A DNA stretch of 62,000 nucleotides from Cristatella mucedo (Eukaryota > Bryozoa > Phylactolaemata > Cristatellidae): contig WPIO01000013.1 in assembly GCA_009760855.2 (NCBI GenBank), positions 3,975,001-4,037,000 on the forward strand. The letters run 5' to 3'. Numbering within the stretch: the first letter of the stretch is position 1; each line of letters opens with the position of its first letter. A program made the translations under genes and the position numbers. The notes under the pieces were generated by a model. That model was not told the origin of the DNA. It searched no databases and was given only the letters and a program-made list of their open reading frames with translations. Below are positions 46,721 to 58,292 of this stretch, piece after piece.

Positions 46721-49250
46721 TTTAGTGAAAGTCAAGGAATCATCTTAGAGTTTGCATGATAATGTACTTAAGAATACAGAATGCACGAAAATAGGAATGC
46801 AGTACATAAGAATGGCAGACCCCAGGGTGAAATTTCCGAGTGACGGCGACAGTAAAATATACATACACGAAACCTAACCCCCACCACCTATCAGAGGGCT
46901 TCAGCCTGGGGTAACGGCTACCCCCCCCCCCAGGCAGATTCTTGATTTATTTACTCGCCGTTACGTTGTGCGCATGCGCTGCGGTACAGCACCTACGAGA
47001 TTCGAACCGAAAAAGTGAAAAACGCGAGGAGAGAACGCTATCTTCAGCTGTCATATTTAAGTTTCAGCGGCGGAAAAACCTCAAACTAAGGAAAACATTG
47101 CCGCCGCACCAGCTGAATCCTGAGAGCTCATTTGCCGAAACACCGGTCAGCCATTTTTTATGACAACGAAATGCCGATCCTTGTAACAGCTGTGAGCTGC
47201 GCTTATGCCAACCGCAGCTAGTAACATCACAGCCTGCAAGCTGAACCCACCATCGATTCCTTTATATCAAATTGAATCTGTTGACTAACGTTCGCCAACA
47301 AACTGATTCCGAGTGAAAGAACTTCCCTTTCCAGCCAGTACGTGCTGCTCAGCAGCAGCTGCGGCCCAGCGACTTGTAAAGCGCGCGCGAGTAGATATTA
47401 CAGTGTCTTAGGGCGCTCTATAAGTGCTTGTTATTGTTATGCATATATATTGTTAGTACACGTCGCAAATTAAATGCACTATTGACACTTTGAAGACTCT
47501 CGGGATCTCCTTTACAACTCTCTGCAAAGCCTGCCCGCATCTTCCCGGCCTTAGTATTAAAAAGATTCAAGTACTCAGCCGTTACGCTGGCCGTCGGGTT
47601 CGTCAGCAGCCCACTCCTCTGTCTCGCCATGTAAATAATCATCCAAAAATCTGCTGGGGAAAAATATCCATATTTTGAGTGAGATAACTCTTCACTCGTG
47701 CACATAACCCCCTCAAAGCCTTAGTAGCTTTCCCTTGGCCAACGGTAGCCAACAGACTCCGTCTCGCGAAAACAAGAATTATATTAAGAAGCATAGTTGA
47801 GCGCGGTTCTGGTGGCTGCGGGCCCCCCGGCGGCCGCGGCCCTCTGCAGACAGACATCCGGCAGTGCTCTCGGAGCTTCCGGAGGCGCGAGCCAGCGGAA
47901 GAGGACTGGCGGGGATGCGTGGCGCGGACCTGTCCGCTTCGCCTAGAGGGCTCCGCCTGCTATTGCCCAAGTCGCCGCCTCTTGCATTGCGGTAATAGGC
48001 GACTGATTCGCTGACAATTATGCGACTGCGAGTACCGCGAAAAAACCTGCGCGGCATGGCAGGAAATGACGCACCCGAGTTGGCCAGCAGGAGATAGGAT
48101 GGCGTCGCGCTTAATTTAGCCCGGCAGATGTGGATGGGCGTCGCTCTCGCCGCGGTGCCGCACGAGCGCTCGAGAGTTTATTGAGCAGCCGTCGCCTCCC
48201 GTGGCGGAAGCCGCGCTTTTCTGGCGCAGCAGCGAGAGCGGCCGCGAACCTTTCGAGTGCCGCGCGCAGCGCCGGCGACGCGTCTCCCGCGGCCACGGGC
48301 GAAAGCTTAGGGGAGCCGCTTAGGCGGAGCCGCGCTGCGGCGGCGCGGCCCTCGCACGACTCGCTGCACCTCTGGCCCGCTTGAGACCTTTCACTCCGGC
48401 GGTCCGTCCAAAAATGCCGCGAGCCGAGAAGTCGCGCCCGCCCGTCGGAACCAGAGCGACGACGCGTCGGCGCATGCGCGCGCGTCCGCCGAGGCGCGAG
48501 ACCGCCTCTCGGTCGCTCCGTCCGGCCGCCGGCGCCTCGGCGGTGCGGCTCGTTTTGGCGCCACGAGGTATCATTCTTCTTTTTTTTGGCGAACGCGAGT
48601 CTGCGACTGAATAAAGAGCGCCTTGCGAGACGCAAGCTGGTCTCGTGAGACGAACGTCGCGTCTTGCGGTCGGCGGTGACGCCGAGCCGCAAGATTCGTC
48701 TCGGCGTCGCCGCAAGATTCGTCTCAGCGTCGCCGCACGATTCGTCGCGGCTCGGCGTCGCCCGCATTCCTACGTCACGCGACCATCAAAGGCGAAGAAA
48801 GTTTGCTTCACTGCTTCCACTCGATAAGCAACTGCCGAGTTTGTGTCGAATGAACGCTGCAATTTTACGCTGCAGTCTTTGTTTTATTAGCTGCGAGTCT
48901 GGCCTGCCTACTTGAAAATCTTTCAGTTCTTGCCCATCTAAAAATAAATCTGCTAGTCTTTACTCTCTAGATGGAAATTATGACTCAGCCACTGCCTGTC
49001 GGCGTATCTTTCGCCTGCATCGACCGAACGCAGTACTAGAACGCAGTTACAACACTTCACTTGCGAACCCGGGCCGCGATAGCGGCAAGACCCCGTCACG
49101 GCCCTCTACAAACGGCGCTTGCTGGTCGGCGCGCTAATCTGACTAGTCAAACCGCTAATCTGACTAATGCTCCAAAATTGCGAGCTCTCGCTCCGCTGAC
49201 CCGCGTCGCATGCTGAATTATCGGACACGGATGCCGAAAAGCGGTCGCGA
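46721..49250. other. Intergenic with a GC island
   Basis: A poly-C run lies at about 46921-46931. A possible LINE/SINE tail relic on plus is at about 47375-47440 (gacttgtaaagcgc, gggcgctctataagtgc). A strongly GC-rich island at about 47790-48790 has long ORFs in several frames but no recognisable protein; it may be an unmethylated promoter region of an unseen gene. Confidence 0.4.
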
Positions 49251-49770
49251 GTGAATCCAATTCCTTTGCAGCAATTGTAAAGCGCCTAGAAAGAGATTGA
49301 GTTCTCTGAGGGCGCTTTATCAAACGTATCATTATTACTACGCCTCATCTCTACTTTCCGCCGAGTAACGTTGCAAAACTCGGGCTGGTCTGCTTTGACG
49401 CAAATATTGCATCACAGTTAGTCTGTGAATTTTTTTAATCTCATCTCAACTAATCCAGCTCAATGTTCGCAGGTCTTCGCGCCTGTAAAATCAGGCGCTA
49501 AGAGGAAGTCTTTCTCGACTGACTCCACGACATCGCCGCGCTCGACAGCATTTCAACAGAAGCTAAAAAAGCACCTTTATCTTGCAGCATTGTGTTGATC
49601 CTTTTGAATTTTCCTTTGAGTGTTTTTGCTCGCTGACCCTGTGCCTGTTATCGCTAACCGGTTGAAATAATTTCTCTGTAGCATATTCAAAGTGCCCAGA
49701 AAGGCATTTAGCTCTCTCGGCGTGCTCTACAAATTTCTTGCAATAATAATAATGATAATAATAATAATTA
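49251..49770 (+). mobile_element. LINE tail and decayed RT C-terminal copy
   Basis: A tail at 49260-49330 (gtaaagcgcctagaaagaga, ttgagttctctgagggcgct, ttatcaa). Then a decayed C-terminal copy (AACGTTGCAAAACTCGGGCT) ends in a second tail (aaagtgcccagaaaggcatt, tagctctctcggcgtgctct) with an AAT run at about 49742-49770. Confidence 0.7.
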
Positions 49771-51115
49771 CAGGTGGTTTCCATTGTGGCCTTAGAGAAA
49801 TAAATCTCTATCCAATCACTTTGTAACTCTCTGCAAGACAATCAGTAACTAAAGATTAGCGACATGGAGGGCATCAAACATGCAAAATCTTAGCATCATG
49901 TTTAGGTCAGCATCGTAAAGCAAACATGAAGGAACTCAGGGGCACAGATTGGTAGGATCTCTGGCTAATAGCATGCACTAATTTATCAAGATACGCATGC
50001 AAAGGGGAAAAACCGGGGGGGGGGAAAAGACAAGCTCACTGGTGGAGATGATTAAAAGTCTGGAAAGCTTACCAAAACAGATACGTGTTCAGATGAGACT
50101 TGAGTGACGCGATTTGTTTGCTGATAGTGAACTTGAGCGAGCACTTGAATTTCGGTGCGCACGAGCTAGCAGAAGGATAAATCGCCAAAATGACTCGTAT
50201 TTAAGCCGAGATGGGGCGAAATGACTAAATACTGGAGAGGAGGCGAGCAGCAGGTGAGACGGCTACACGAGATCGGATCATCTTCGCCGCAACTTCGGCG
50301 ACATTCGTGAAGCGCTACTCGTAATGCGGTACACTCGTAATGCTCTACTGCGCTACTCGTAATGCGGACACTCTGCTGCATCTGCTTCGTTCTGCAATGG
50401 CACCAGCAGTCAGCTGCCCCGTGGGGCTGTCTCGTTGCTCTACGATGTCCGAGAGCGGGCGCTCGCTAGACGAGCGAGCGCTGCGGATCCCTCGCGACTG
50501 CTCGTCCGACTGCGAAAGCTCACTCGTCATCGACGCGAGGTCGCTGCTTCTCTGGTGACGGGTTGCGGAGTGCCCGGATAGGGATTCAGTTATCTCGAGG
50601 GACAGAAACAACCCATTATTACTCTCATCCTCGCTATTGCCGTAGCTATTATTATTGTTATTATTATTATTATCATTATTATTATTAATGAGAGTGCTGC
50701 TCTTTGGATAGCCCGAAAGCTTCCGCATACACCCGTCGGTGAGCCGGAAGCTAGCAGAGGTAAGCGTCGTTCTCAGCGCAGCGATGCGCACGAACACTGG
50801 AGTTGGTCAATGTACTATAGGCTATACTTGTGCAGCTGTTCCGGTATTTCTGCTAAGCATTCATTCCAGCAGAGAGAAAGAGAGAGAGAGAGAGAGTGCG
50901 GTGTACTTTGGAGTCAAGTGAATCAACATGTGTGATTAGCCGTCGCCATGCTGTCGCGCTTGGCGGCCGTTGTAGAAATTTTTAGAAGCTAAGCAAGACT
51001 TGGGGCTACTTGCCGCTCCACGAAAGCAAGAGCAGAGGCACGCCATTGACCGTTAGGAACTGGACAGCGTGCGCGTGAAGCTGGAATTTTGATAACAATC
51101 CTAGGCTGGATTCCT
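49771..51115. other. Intergenic flank of the inverted repeat
   Basis: A reversed tail relic at about 49793-49850 and an ATT run at about 50647-50690. The motif at 50822-50865 recurs inside the repeat arm at 53156-53199. Part of this may belong to the left arm, because its partner would lie beyond position 62000. Confidence 0.45.
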
Positions 51116-51779
51116 AAAACTCTGATTAAGCAGCGTTGAAACGTTGCTAGTGAGTACTCGCCTATCGCTGGTGGAGCCCTCACAGCACATGCCGCATTAG
51201 AAGTTTATATAACTGAACAAGCATGAAAATGATATAGTTGCCATGTTATAAATTTAGCTATGCTTATATATCTCATCAAACCTTCAGGCACAATAAAGAT
51301 TATCGTTTACTCATTAATTGTGTCATCGCCAGTGCTCTTTCTTAGGTTCACTCGGCTTGCAACGGGCGCGATCGCTATCTAAACGACTAAACTACGACCA
51401 ACCAATTAAAAGCGTGATCATTATTATCCGAGCTCTTTTCTATAGCGCCTATAATTAAACTTTCGCTTTTTCTGCCATCAATGTTTTCTGTCACACAGGC
51501 TGTCATTGGCATGAGTCTAAAATCATGGGATATTTCACGGAGCCTCCACCCAGTTGTCTTGTTTTACTACTAACAAGTTAATCTGCTTCTTTTCCAGCAT
51601 ATACAGAACGATTGTAAAGAGATTTATTTCTAGTAGGCTGATCTTAATATAGTGTATCCTTATTATTTAGGCAGTATGTTTTCCATGAAAAATTCCGCAC
51701 CCAATGACGCATGGTTTCGTAATCACACGCTTCTAATTATCGATGCCTCGAGCGAAGCGGAATTACTAATTAATGGCAG

Positions 51780-52430
51780 CCACGTCGTGGTAGAGTGACT
51801 CTCCATACGCCCAAGCATCACTCGCATCATTTCTGAACTTATCAACGTCTTACCTCAGTGCGAGAGAGTGTGGAGATGAACGACTGCAAGCAATTTGGAA
51901 GCATGTCAACTATGTCCGGGTATCTCCAGGACTCATTCTTAAGACCCACTGATTTTTCCTATCTAAGATCTCTGATTGGGCCGATCTCATGGCCAAGTTC
52001 AATCTCGAGTTCATTTCTATCCCGATGAAACTCAGATCTAACTATCCCGTAGCCCGTCTGAGCAAGGCTCTCAGCATCCGCCTCATTCTACTCCCTCGAT
52101 GCCTGCATCGACGACATACGCACTTGCAAGGAAAGGAACTGGAGAACTCCAAATATAATCCAGACAAATATGACCAAGACAAATGTAATAAGGCTAACCT
52201 ACCCTTTCCAGAAAGCTGAAAGACCTCGCCCTTAAAATAAGCTCATTTAGCATCACTTCAATGTCGTCGTTTCGTACATTGAGCGTGCAAATAGAAGATT
52301 ACTTCTCATTAGATAAGCGCATTTCCTCGTCAGCAAAGTCGGCCTTATTTCTCCAACGCGACATCTCTAAGACCAGGGCCTGCTTAGACAGGAGTAAGAA
52401 ATCTTACACCGTGAAAATTGTGCTCTCCAT
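51780..52430 (+). mobile_element. Decayed LINE RT remnant in left arm
   Basis: STSYLSARECGD resembles the RT region after motif A, and IEDYFSLDKRISSSAKSALF with DISKTRACLDR matches the family's SLDDHI..TAKSAYFQLHNIAKIRACLD. Heavily mutated. Confidence 0.6.
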
Positions 52431-54381
52431 TGCTGCCGCGCTACCTTACCTGCGGCATGCAAGCGTGTGCCGAGGCAATGTCAGCGAATCACTTGCCGTC
52501 CTTCGAGGCGCCAGCGTCGTCCGTATTTCTCACTCGTCAGCTACGGTCTAGTGGCGCTACATGCACTGCGTCTGTGACCTAAGCGTAATAGGGAACGAGC
52601 CGCTGCAGCGCGTCAGCACCGCTACGAAAAGGCCGCTGGGGAGACGGTAAGGAGACTACAGAAGCATCGTGCCAGCAGTGAGCTTTGACTGCTAGTGCAG
52701 AGCTCGTAATTGCTTGGCTGGAGACTATTCCTCGTCGTAGTAGTCCCCTAAGCCGAAGGATCGTGAGAGCCAGCACTGAAAACTGTTAGGCTGGATCATG
52801 AACACAGCCTCTTCTCAAACGTAATCATTCCGTTATTTTCCGTAGCTTAAATGACTTTGAGCTATATGTACCAATAACTGGGTGGTAACGGCGATCGCAG
52901 CTCTTCGCACAGCAAAGTTCGGTAACTACGCCGATGCGAATGTGAGAAACTCATTCCAACGATACGAAGTAGCCTCTGAGAAACGAGGATTAAACAGCGC
53001 GCACGATTTTGGAAATCTTCGCAAAAGCATTCTTTACAAATCGTGCAGCCAAGCTTCCGCCCTGCTTTCCTGCTGTGTCTTGTTGCTCTCTTGGGCCGAA
53101 TCGAAATAAGCAAACGACAGAGCCGGAGCGTCAGTTTTGTCAGACTCTTCGTAGACTATACTTGTGCAGCTGTTCCGGTATCTCTGACAAGCATTCATTA
53201 CTTGGCGATAAAAAAGAGCCCTTGAACGTATCCTCTGACGTGAAGAGTCGATAGCTGCAAATGAAGCGGTGAAATGCCACCCACACCACCGAGGGCTGGA
53301 AGAAAATTCCACACAATAGCTGGGACTGTGGATTCATAGCATGCTAAGAAAGAGAATACATTTTCCGAGGTCGCTTCGCAAAAGTACTATTCGTTTTATT
53401 ATTATTTCGCTGTGGTCACACCACGTGAAACCATCAGGATGCCCTGGTAACCGGGCAAGCTACTATAGCGGCCACTTCGAGGTGGCGTGCTAACAGGCTA
53501 CGTAGTTTTGAGTTTATCGAACGTTTGAACATCTCAATCTTCAGTCGTCATCGAGTGAGCTCTCTCAGGAATGGAACTCGCGTTTTGCATCTTCACTGCT
53601 CCCTCGGTACAACCCTTTCTTACCGAGGGCATATCCAAATTACTGCCGTCGCACTGCGCTGCCGTTCTTCGTTGCACAAATCGGAACATTCTCAGGTGCG
53701 AAAGCTCGGACCGTTCAAGAGCGGCTCTTATTGTAGTAGATACATCTCGCAGACTGATATTTCTAGCAAGCTTAAATTGCGTGAATATAGCATTCGTGAA
53801 ACCTTGCACGAATAAAAACTTGAAAACCGAAAACGTGAAAACCATTGCATCAGTGGAAATACGCGGAGTCACTCAGGGTGGTAGCACAGACACACAGTCA
53901 GTAGTAAAGGCGTACCTGTGACAATTCATAGCTGCTGCATTGAGCAGCTACCCTTGTAGCTCTAAAAACCATGAGCACCATGATGCCATAAACAGGTTTC
54001 TATCACATTGTTGTATGGAAAGATTAAAGAATAATTCAAAGTCACTAAAGGACGGAATATAAACAAAAGACGCGTGAATGTTGTAGACCGAAAAACTGCT
54101 CCCATACCACCGCTTGAAGGATTCATGTGTGCGTCAAAATGTAACAGCTGTACGAACGACTGGGACACAAAAACGGTGATTCTACTTACAAATATGCAAA
54201 AAGTCAACATTAGTCCAAATAGCCAAACTGTAATCAAAATCCTCGCACAAAGGCTGGAAAAGACGGTTATCTAAAGGGTAAAAATGCACCGTAGAACATT
54301 TTATTCAGATCTTGGCTACGGAGTGCCTGATCAGTTTACTCAATCGCAGAAACGGTTTCCCAAGCAAAGACAGGGCCTTTT

Positions 54382-54762
54382 TTGAAGGGTAAAGGTTGTA
54401 TCCAAAACACGCATATGACTTCATATCCACTGCGACGTCAAGCCTTTTTTGTCGTTGAGACAAAGACTGGCTACATGTATATATACATGCAACGTAGCGG
54501 CAATGAAGCACGTAAGATGGCGACGTACAAGTTGGCGGTGGCAAAGCCCTTCTCTTGTGCGACTCACAACTTAGTAATGACATCCAAGGAGCATGTACGC
54601 GATGTCCACGACATTATCCCCGAGGGTGGGATTGACGTAATCGTAGAAGATGCGCCTGACCAGCCGACTGGTGATGCTATGGATATCAGCCTCGAGGAAG
54701 AGGTTACCGACTCAGCAGAGGTAACGCCTGAGCAGCGACCAGGTGGGGCTGTAAAAAAATAG
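54382..54762 (+). CDS. Unrecognised acidic ORF, left inverted-repeat copy (126 aa)
   Basis: I do not recognise this protein. It begins MKGKGCIQNTHMTSYPLRRQ, has a middle part KMATYKLAVAKPFSCATHNL with HVRDVHDIIPEGGIDVIVED, and ends in an acidic stretch (MDISLEEEVTDSAEVTPEQR) then GGAVKK-stop. A second copy lies in the right arm at 58293-58727. The copies have identical residues up to GGAVK, after which they diverge because this copy has seven A's where the other has five. The acidic, Pro/Thr-rich end suggests a disordered tail. The sequence ...GGGGCT|GTAAAA could be a splice donor in phase with the acceptor noted for the exon at 57760-58020. It may be a host exon or part of a mobile element. 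Confidence 0.35.
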   Translation: MKGKGCIQNTHMTSYPLRRQAFFVVETKTGYMYIYMQRSGNEARKMATYKLAVAKPFSCATHNLVMTSKEHVRDVHDIIPEGGIDVIVEDAPDQPTGDAMDISLEEEVTDSAEVTPEQRPGGAVKK

Positions 54763-55179
54763 GACGCATTCAAGAATTACTGCGTCCCCCGGCTCCAGCT
54801 GCCGGCGTCTTCACTTAGAACGCCATTGCTAAGGCAGAAAAAAGTGTGAGAGGAGGTTGTCTAATCTCGCGCGGGATAACGCGAGAGGTTAACGACGCAA
54901 GCGAACTCCCACATTCCTTGCTTGCTTGAAAAACAACAACAATATAGACCCTATGCAACAATTGCTGCTTGTTATCTCTCATCAATGTAAATATTCAGGT
55001 CTTTCAAATATTAAACGGTAAACATTTAATGTACAAAACATGCGTTTGTCCACCGCTTCATTTATCCCTCACAATCTCTGACCGTTTCAGCATTCTCTGG
55101 TCTCGGCCGAGCCGAATGCGAATACGGCGGTTATGAATGGCTGATGTGACAGGCATAAATCGTTTTTACATATAATTCA

Positions 55180-55295
55180 TTTTTACAGTACCCTAAGAGA
55201 ACCGACTCTGTGTCCAGGTGCTTCACATAAGCCGACGGCTTTGACCCCATGACCTCGGTCGTCACAGGTGAGCACCTTGACCTTCGTCGCTGAAG
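55180..55295 (-). mobile_element. SINE fragment
   Basis: On the minus strand: CAAGGTGCTCACCTGTGACG, ACCGAGGTCATGGGGTCAAA, TGTGAAGCACCTGGACACAG: the tRNA-like SINE head and body in degraded form. Confidence 0.6.
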
Positions 55296-55396
55296 TCACC
55301 GTAGTGCTAAAGATGTGGGAGTACAGATATGCTATCTGGCTAAATGCATTTCCTATGCAGATCATTCAGTCATCGTCCTTTTCCTGTTTTTGAGCA

Positions 55397-55402
55397 TCAT
55401 CG

Positions 55403-55438
<36 letters not shown>

Positions 55439-55485
55439 GCCATTCATCATCATCATCAGCCATTCATCATCATCATCATCAGCCA

Positions 55486-55519
<34 letters not shown>

Positions 55520-55520
55520 G
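55397..55520. repeat. (ATC)n microsatellite
   Basis: CATCAT runs interrupted four times by cagccattcatc, indicating internal duplication. Confidence 0.97.
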
Positions 55521-56029
55521 CCATTCATCATCAGCCGTCGATATCTTCGATCCACGAATCCACGAATCTCGCTTCTAGTGCTGAGGATATAGCAGTTTTT
55601 GTCGGCCAGAACACGGAATCGTCTTTCTAGCGAGCGTCCTTCCGTGACAATGGATGGTTCCCCTTCTCCTTAACTTTTAAAGTCTAATTTGAATGAATGC
55701 GAGTCCCTGATCCGTTCTCCATACGCGAACGTCGTAGGAGCGCTTTTGTTCACATCTTCCAATAATCATATTTAGGAAATTTGCAAACCGAGTTCGTGCT
55801 TTCGAGGGTGCGGTTACGCCCAGCAGCAGCAGCATGCTTCTTCTTGGGCTTCTTAACATTGGTTGGTTGTAAGTTGCTAGGCTGTCATTCTGTTTGACCA
55901 CTTGTGTGCGTGCATTTCATTTTCGTTATGCATGCTATGAAGTCAGTATTCTATCTCACACTGTACTTAGAAGACGAGATCTTTCAGTCATCAATGTCAG
56001 ACTGTTGCAAGTGACTCAAAAAAATGTTC

Positions 56030-56646
56030 CTCAACAGTGAGTCTTACCCACAGATTGTTCGTGACTAACTCACTCCCCAAGCTCAGGCTCGCTACTCGCC
56101 GCCTCCCATCGATTGACTTCAAGGTTTTGTCGCTCACTTTTAGGTCTCTTCATTCTATGGCTCCAGCCTATCTTTCAGATGCACTACCCCATCAGGCAAA
56201 GCATCGTACCACTCGCTTTTCGGAATCCAACAGTCTAGAAATACCTCGTACAAACCTTAAATCCTTTGGAGACCGTGCATTTAGCTCGTATGCTCCCACA
56301 GCCTGGAACTCCCTCCCGACCTGCATCAGAACATCCCCTGACCTGACCACATTTAAAAGAAACTTAAAAACATACCTATTTAGGACAGCATTTAGTGGGT
56401 CCTTGTGATTCGTCCTCGATGTGCTTATGCGTGCTGACACTGTTCATGCTGCCCCTAACCACATTTGCATGCTGACCCAGTGCATGTCACCCCTAACCAT
56501 GGTATTCATTTTGTTTGTTTTTCAAGCATGATTTTACTTACTATTCTATTGCGTATCACTTTGCAGCAAATGTAAAGCGCCTAGAAAGAGATTAAGTTCT
56601 CTGAGGGCGCTTTATCAAGTGCAATATTATTATTATTATTATTATT
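56030..56646 (+). mobile_element. LINE RT C-terminus to complete 3' tail
   Basis: [89 protein letters not shown]-stop. A UTR and the reference tail follow (gtaaagcgcctagaaagaga, gggcgctttatcaagtgcaa) with (ATT)n. This is the best-preserved ORF end of the family in the window. Confidence 0.92.
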
Positions 56647-56674
56647 AAGAGGCGCCCGCGAGCGGGCGCCTCTT
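56647..56674. repeat. 13-bp perfect stem abutting LINE tail
   Basis: aagaggcgcccgc, two bases, gcgggcgcctctt. It sits directly after the (ATT)n tail. Confidence 0.97.
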
Positions 56675-57492
56675 CAACGGTGCTCCGAGCGAGCTGCTCC
56701 GGGCCGCACTCGCTCGGTGCGTGCGCATGCGCCAGTTTCTCAAGCGACGGCTCTTCGAGCTTTCAGTGCGAGCCGTCATTTACTCGCGAAAGGGAGCAGC
56801 GGAGAGATTTAAATTGGCCTGGGCGATGCAGGAGCAGCCGAGCGATGGCCGGCGCCGAGCGGACCGAGCTCGAGCGGCCATCGCTCGGAGAGCGGCGATC
56901 TGGAACGCCAGCCCGACGACGCGCCCCACTTCGTCCCAACGCTGGCTGAGCTGCTGCTGCTGCTGCTGCTGCTGCACGTGCAAACTCGGACGAAGCAGCG
57001 AAGACGCGAAGTGACCAGCCGCTGGGTATCGATCCGCCGCGCAGACCATTAAGAAGATGGGACTATTTAAACGAATCTCGCCGCCTTCAGTGACTGGAAA
57101 TGAATGAGAGTGAAGGGGAGCGAAGCTCTGCTCGCCAGAAGCGACGAAATTTTCGCGAGCTCCCACGGCGGCATCGATGGCGGCAGAGCGGGCTCGTCAG
57201 ACTGCGGCGCAACTGGAGAGATTTAATCGTCGCGTAATGCATTTCGCCCGCGATGGCGCAGCGGCGGCCGCAGTGCCAAGCGGGGAGCGGGCCACCGTAT
57301 CGATTTCTCGCTCCGCTGTGGCCGCCTGCGCCGCCGCCGATCGCGCATTTCGGCTACGCTTTAGGCTTCACCACCTCACCAAGAATGTTCAGAAGCCTTC
57401 TACTTGGCTGGAATACTATCAGTGCACCTCGATTTAGCAGTCTCGGATCTTTACTATGAGCAACTAAGCGAGATCGGCCCGTAGTATCTGCT

Positions 57493-57612
57493 GGCTACCG
57501 CAAGCGCACCGAAAGCCGCTTAGGCTGTGAGTGCGCTATATAAAACTCTCCTGCATAACACCCACATGGTCTTTATGACTTTGTGGAGTTACAGACGTAG
57601 GTACATTACATT
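57493..57612 (+). repeat. Dispersed repeat with ACATT-type end, copy 2
   Basis: Second copy of the element at 7768-7890, same strand, ending gtacattacatta. Confidence 0.8.
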
Positions 57613-57624
57613 AGTATATGAGAC

Positions 57625-57716
57625 TGGCAAGCGGGACGCCGTAGTATCCTCCTACTAAAGTACGCAGTACAAGCGGGGCGCCGTAGTATCCTCCTACTAA
57701 AGTACACAGTACACTT
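57625..57716. repeat. Tandem duplication of ~45 bp
   Basis: Two copies of gcggg.cgccgtagtatcct, cctactaaagtac.cagtaca in direct tandem. Confidence 0.93.
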
Positions 57717-57759
57717 GTTCCGAGCCGCGCTGCTTATAATGTGTGCATGAAGAACAAGC

Positions 57760-58020
57760 TTAAAGCACCGCGAACGGGATACAATCCTTTATTTCGACCG
57801 TGCATTCAATTTGCAAATCGTTAATGAAAGTCAAACGAAGTACGGTTAGAAATCTAACCGTACGGCCACCACTGTCAAGGTCTTCTTCGTCAATCTTGAC
57901 AGTGCGCGACATCCTGCAAGGTGCATTATGAAGATTAGGAGTTCCGCCACCAGTGGCTGCATTCTCTGGTGTTTGCATAACCGCCGTATTCGCATTCGGC
58001 TCGGCCGAGACCAGAGAATG
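57760..58020 (-). CDS. Exon-like ORF crossing the inner edge of the right arm (unknown)
   Basis: Reading after an acceptor-like CCGTTTCAG, the minus strand is open for 86 residues (HSLVSAEPNANTAVMQTPEN..., then SRTVKIDEEDLDSGG... to TAA or another stop near 57760). An ATG at 57976-57978 would give a 72-residue version. That ATG coincides exactly with the point where the two inverted-repeat arms stop matching. In the left arm the same frame reads ...TAVMNG-stop, so the left copy is truncated. I recognise no domain. Composition (Asn/Thr/Gly-rich, then charged) is compatible with a coding exon, but there is no homology support. Confidence 0.3.
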   Translation of the reverse strand, partial: HSLVSAEPNANTAVMQTPENAATGGGTPNLHNAPCRMSRTVKIDEEDLDSGGRTVRFLTVLRLTFINDLQIECTVEIKDCIPFAVL

Positions 58021-58292
58021 CTGAAACGGTCAGAGATTGTGAGGGATAAATGAAGCGGTGAACAAACGCATGTTTTGTACATTAAATGTTTACCGTTTAA
58101 TATTTGAAAGACCTGAATATTTACATTGATGAGAGATAACAAGCAGCAATTGTTGCATAGGGTCTATATTGTTGTTGTTTTTCAAGCAAGCAAGGAATGT
58201 GGGAGTTCGCTTGCGTCGTTAACCTCTCGCGTTATCCCGCGCGAGATTAGACAACCTCCTCTCACACTTTTTTCTGCCTTAGCAATGGCGTT

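Larger units (their letters stand above)
51116..55135 (+). repeat. Large inverted repeat, left arm (~4.0 kb)
   Basis: Reverse complement of 57976-62000. Matching starts at aaaactctgattaagcagcg (51116), equal to the reverse complement of the last 20 bases of the window, and ends at aatacggcggttatg (55135). Differences are single bases (for example AATTGTGTCATCG versus AATTGTTTCATCG), a 7-base duplication near 54105/59003, and A-run length near 54752/58356. Contents: LINE-derived piece, unknown acidic ORF. Confidence 0.95.
55136..57975. other. Centre of the inverted repeat
   Basis: Unique spacer between the arms. It holds a SINE piece, an ATC microsatellite, a LINE copy, a GC-rich block (56650-57400) with a CTG run at about 56950-56975, the dispersed repeat copy 2 and a tandem 40-45-bp duplication. 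Confidence 0.8.

Noticed and set aside
48111-48767. 218-codon minus ORF in GC island
   Set aside because: Arg/Ser/Ala-rich, overlapped by long ORFs in other frames; typical of a CpG island.
53534-53872. 112-codon minus ORF in the arm (mirror 59244-59582)
   Set aside because: Both strands are open over this interval (116-codon plus frame at 53571-53921), the mirror copy differs by frame shifts, and no domain is recognised; not called as a gene.
54305-54583. 92-codon minus ORF in the arm (and its mirror 58526-58804)
   Set aside because: Antisense shadow of the acidic ORF; no domain.
55315-55592. Poly-His / poly-Ile ORFs
   Set aside because: Translations of the (ATC)n microsatellite.
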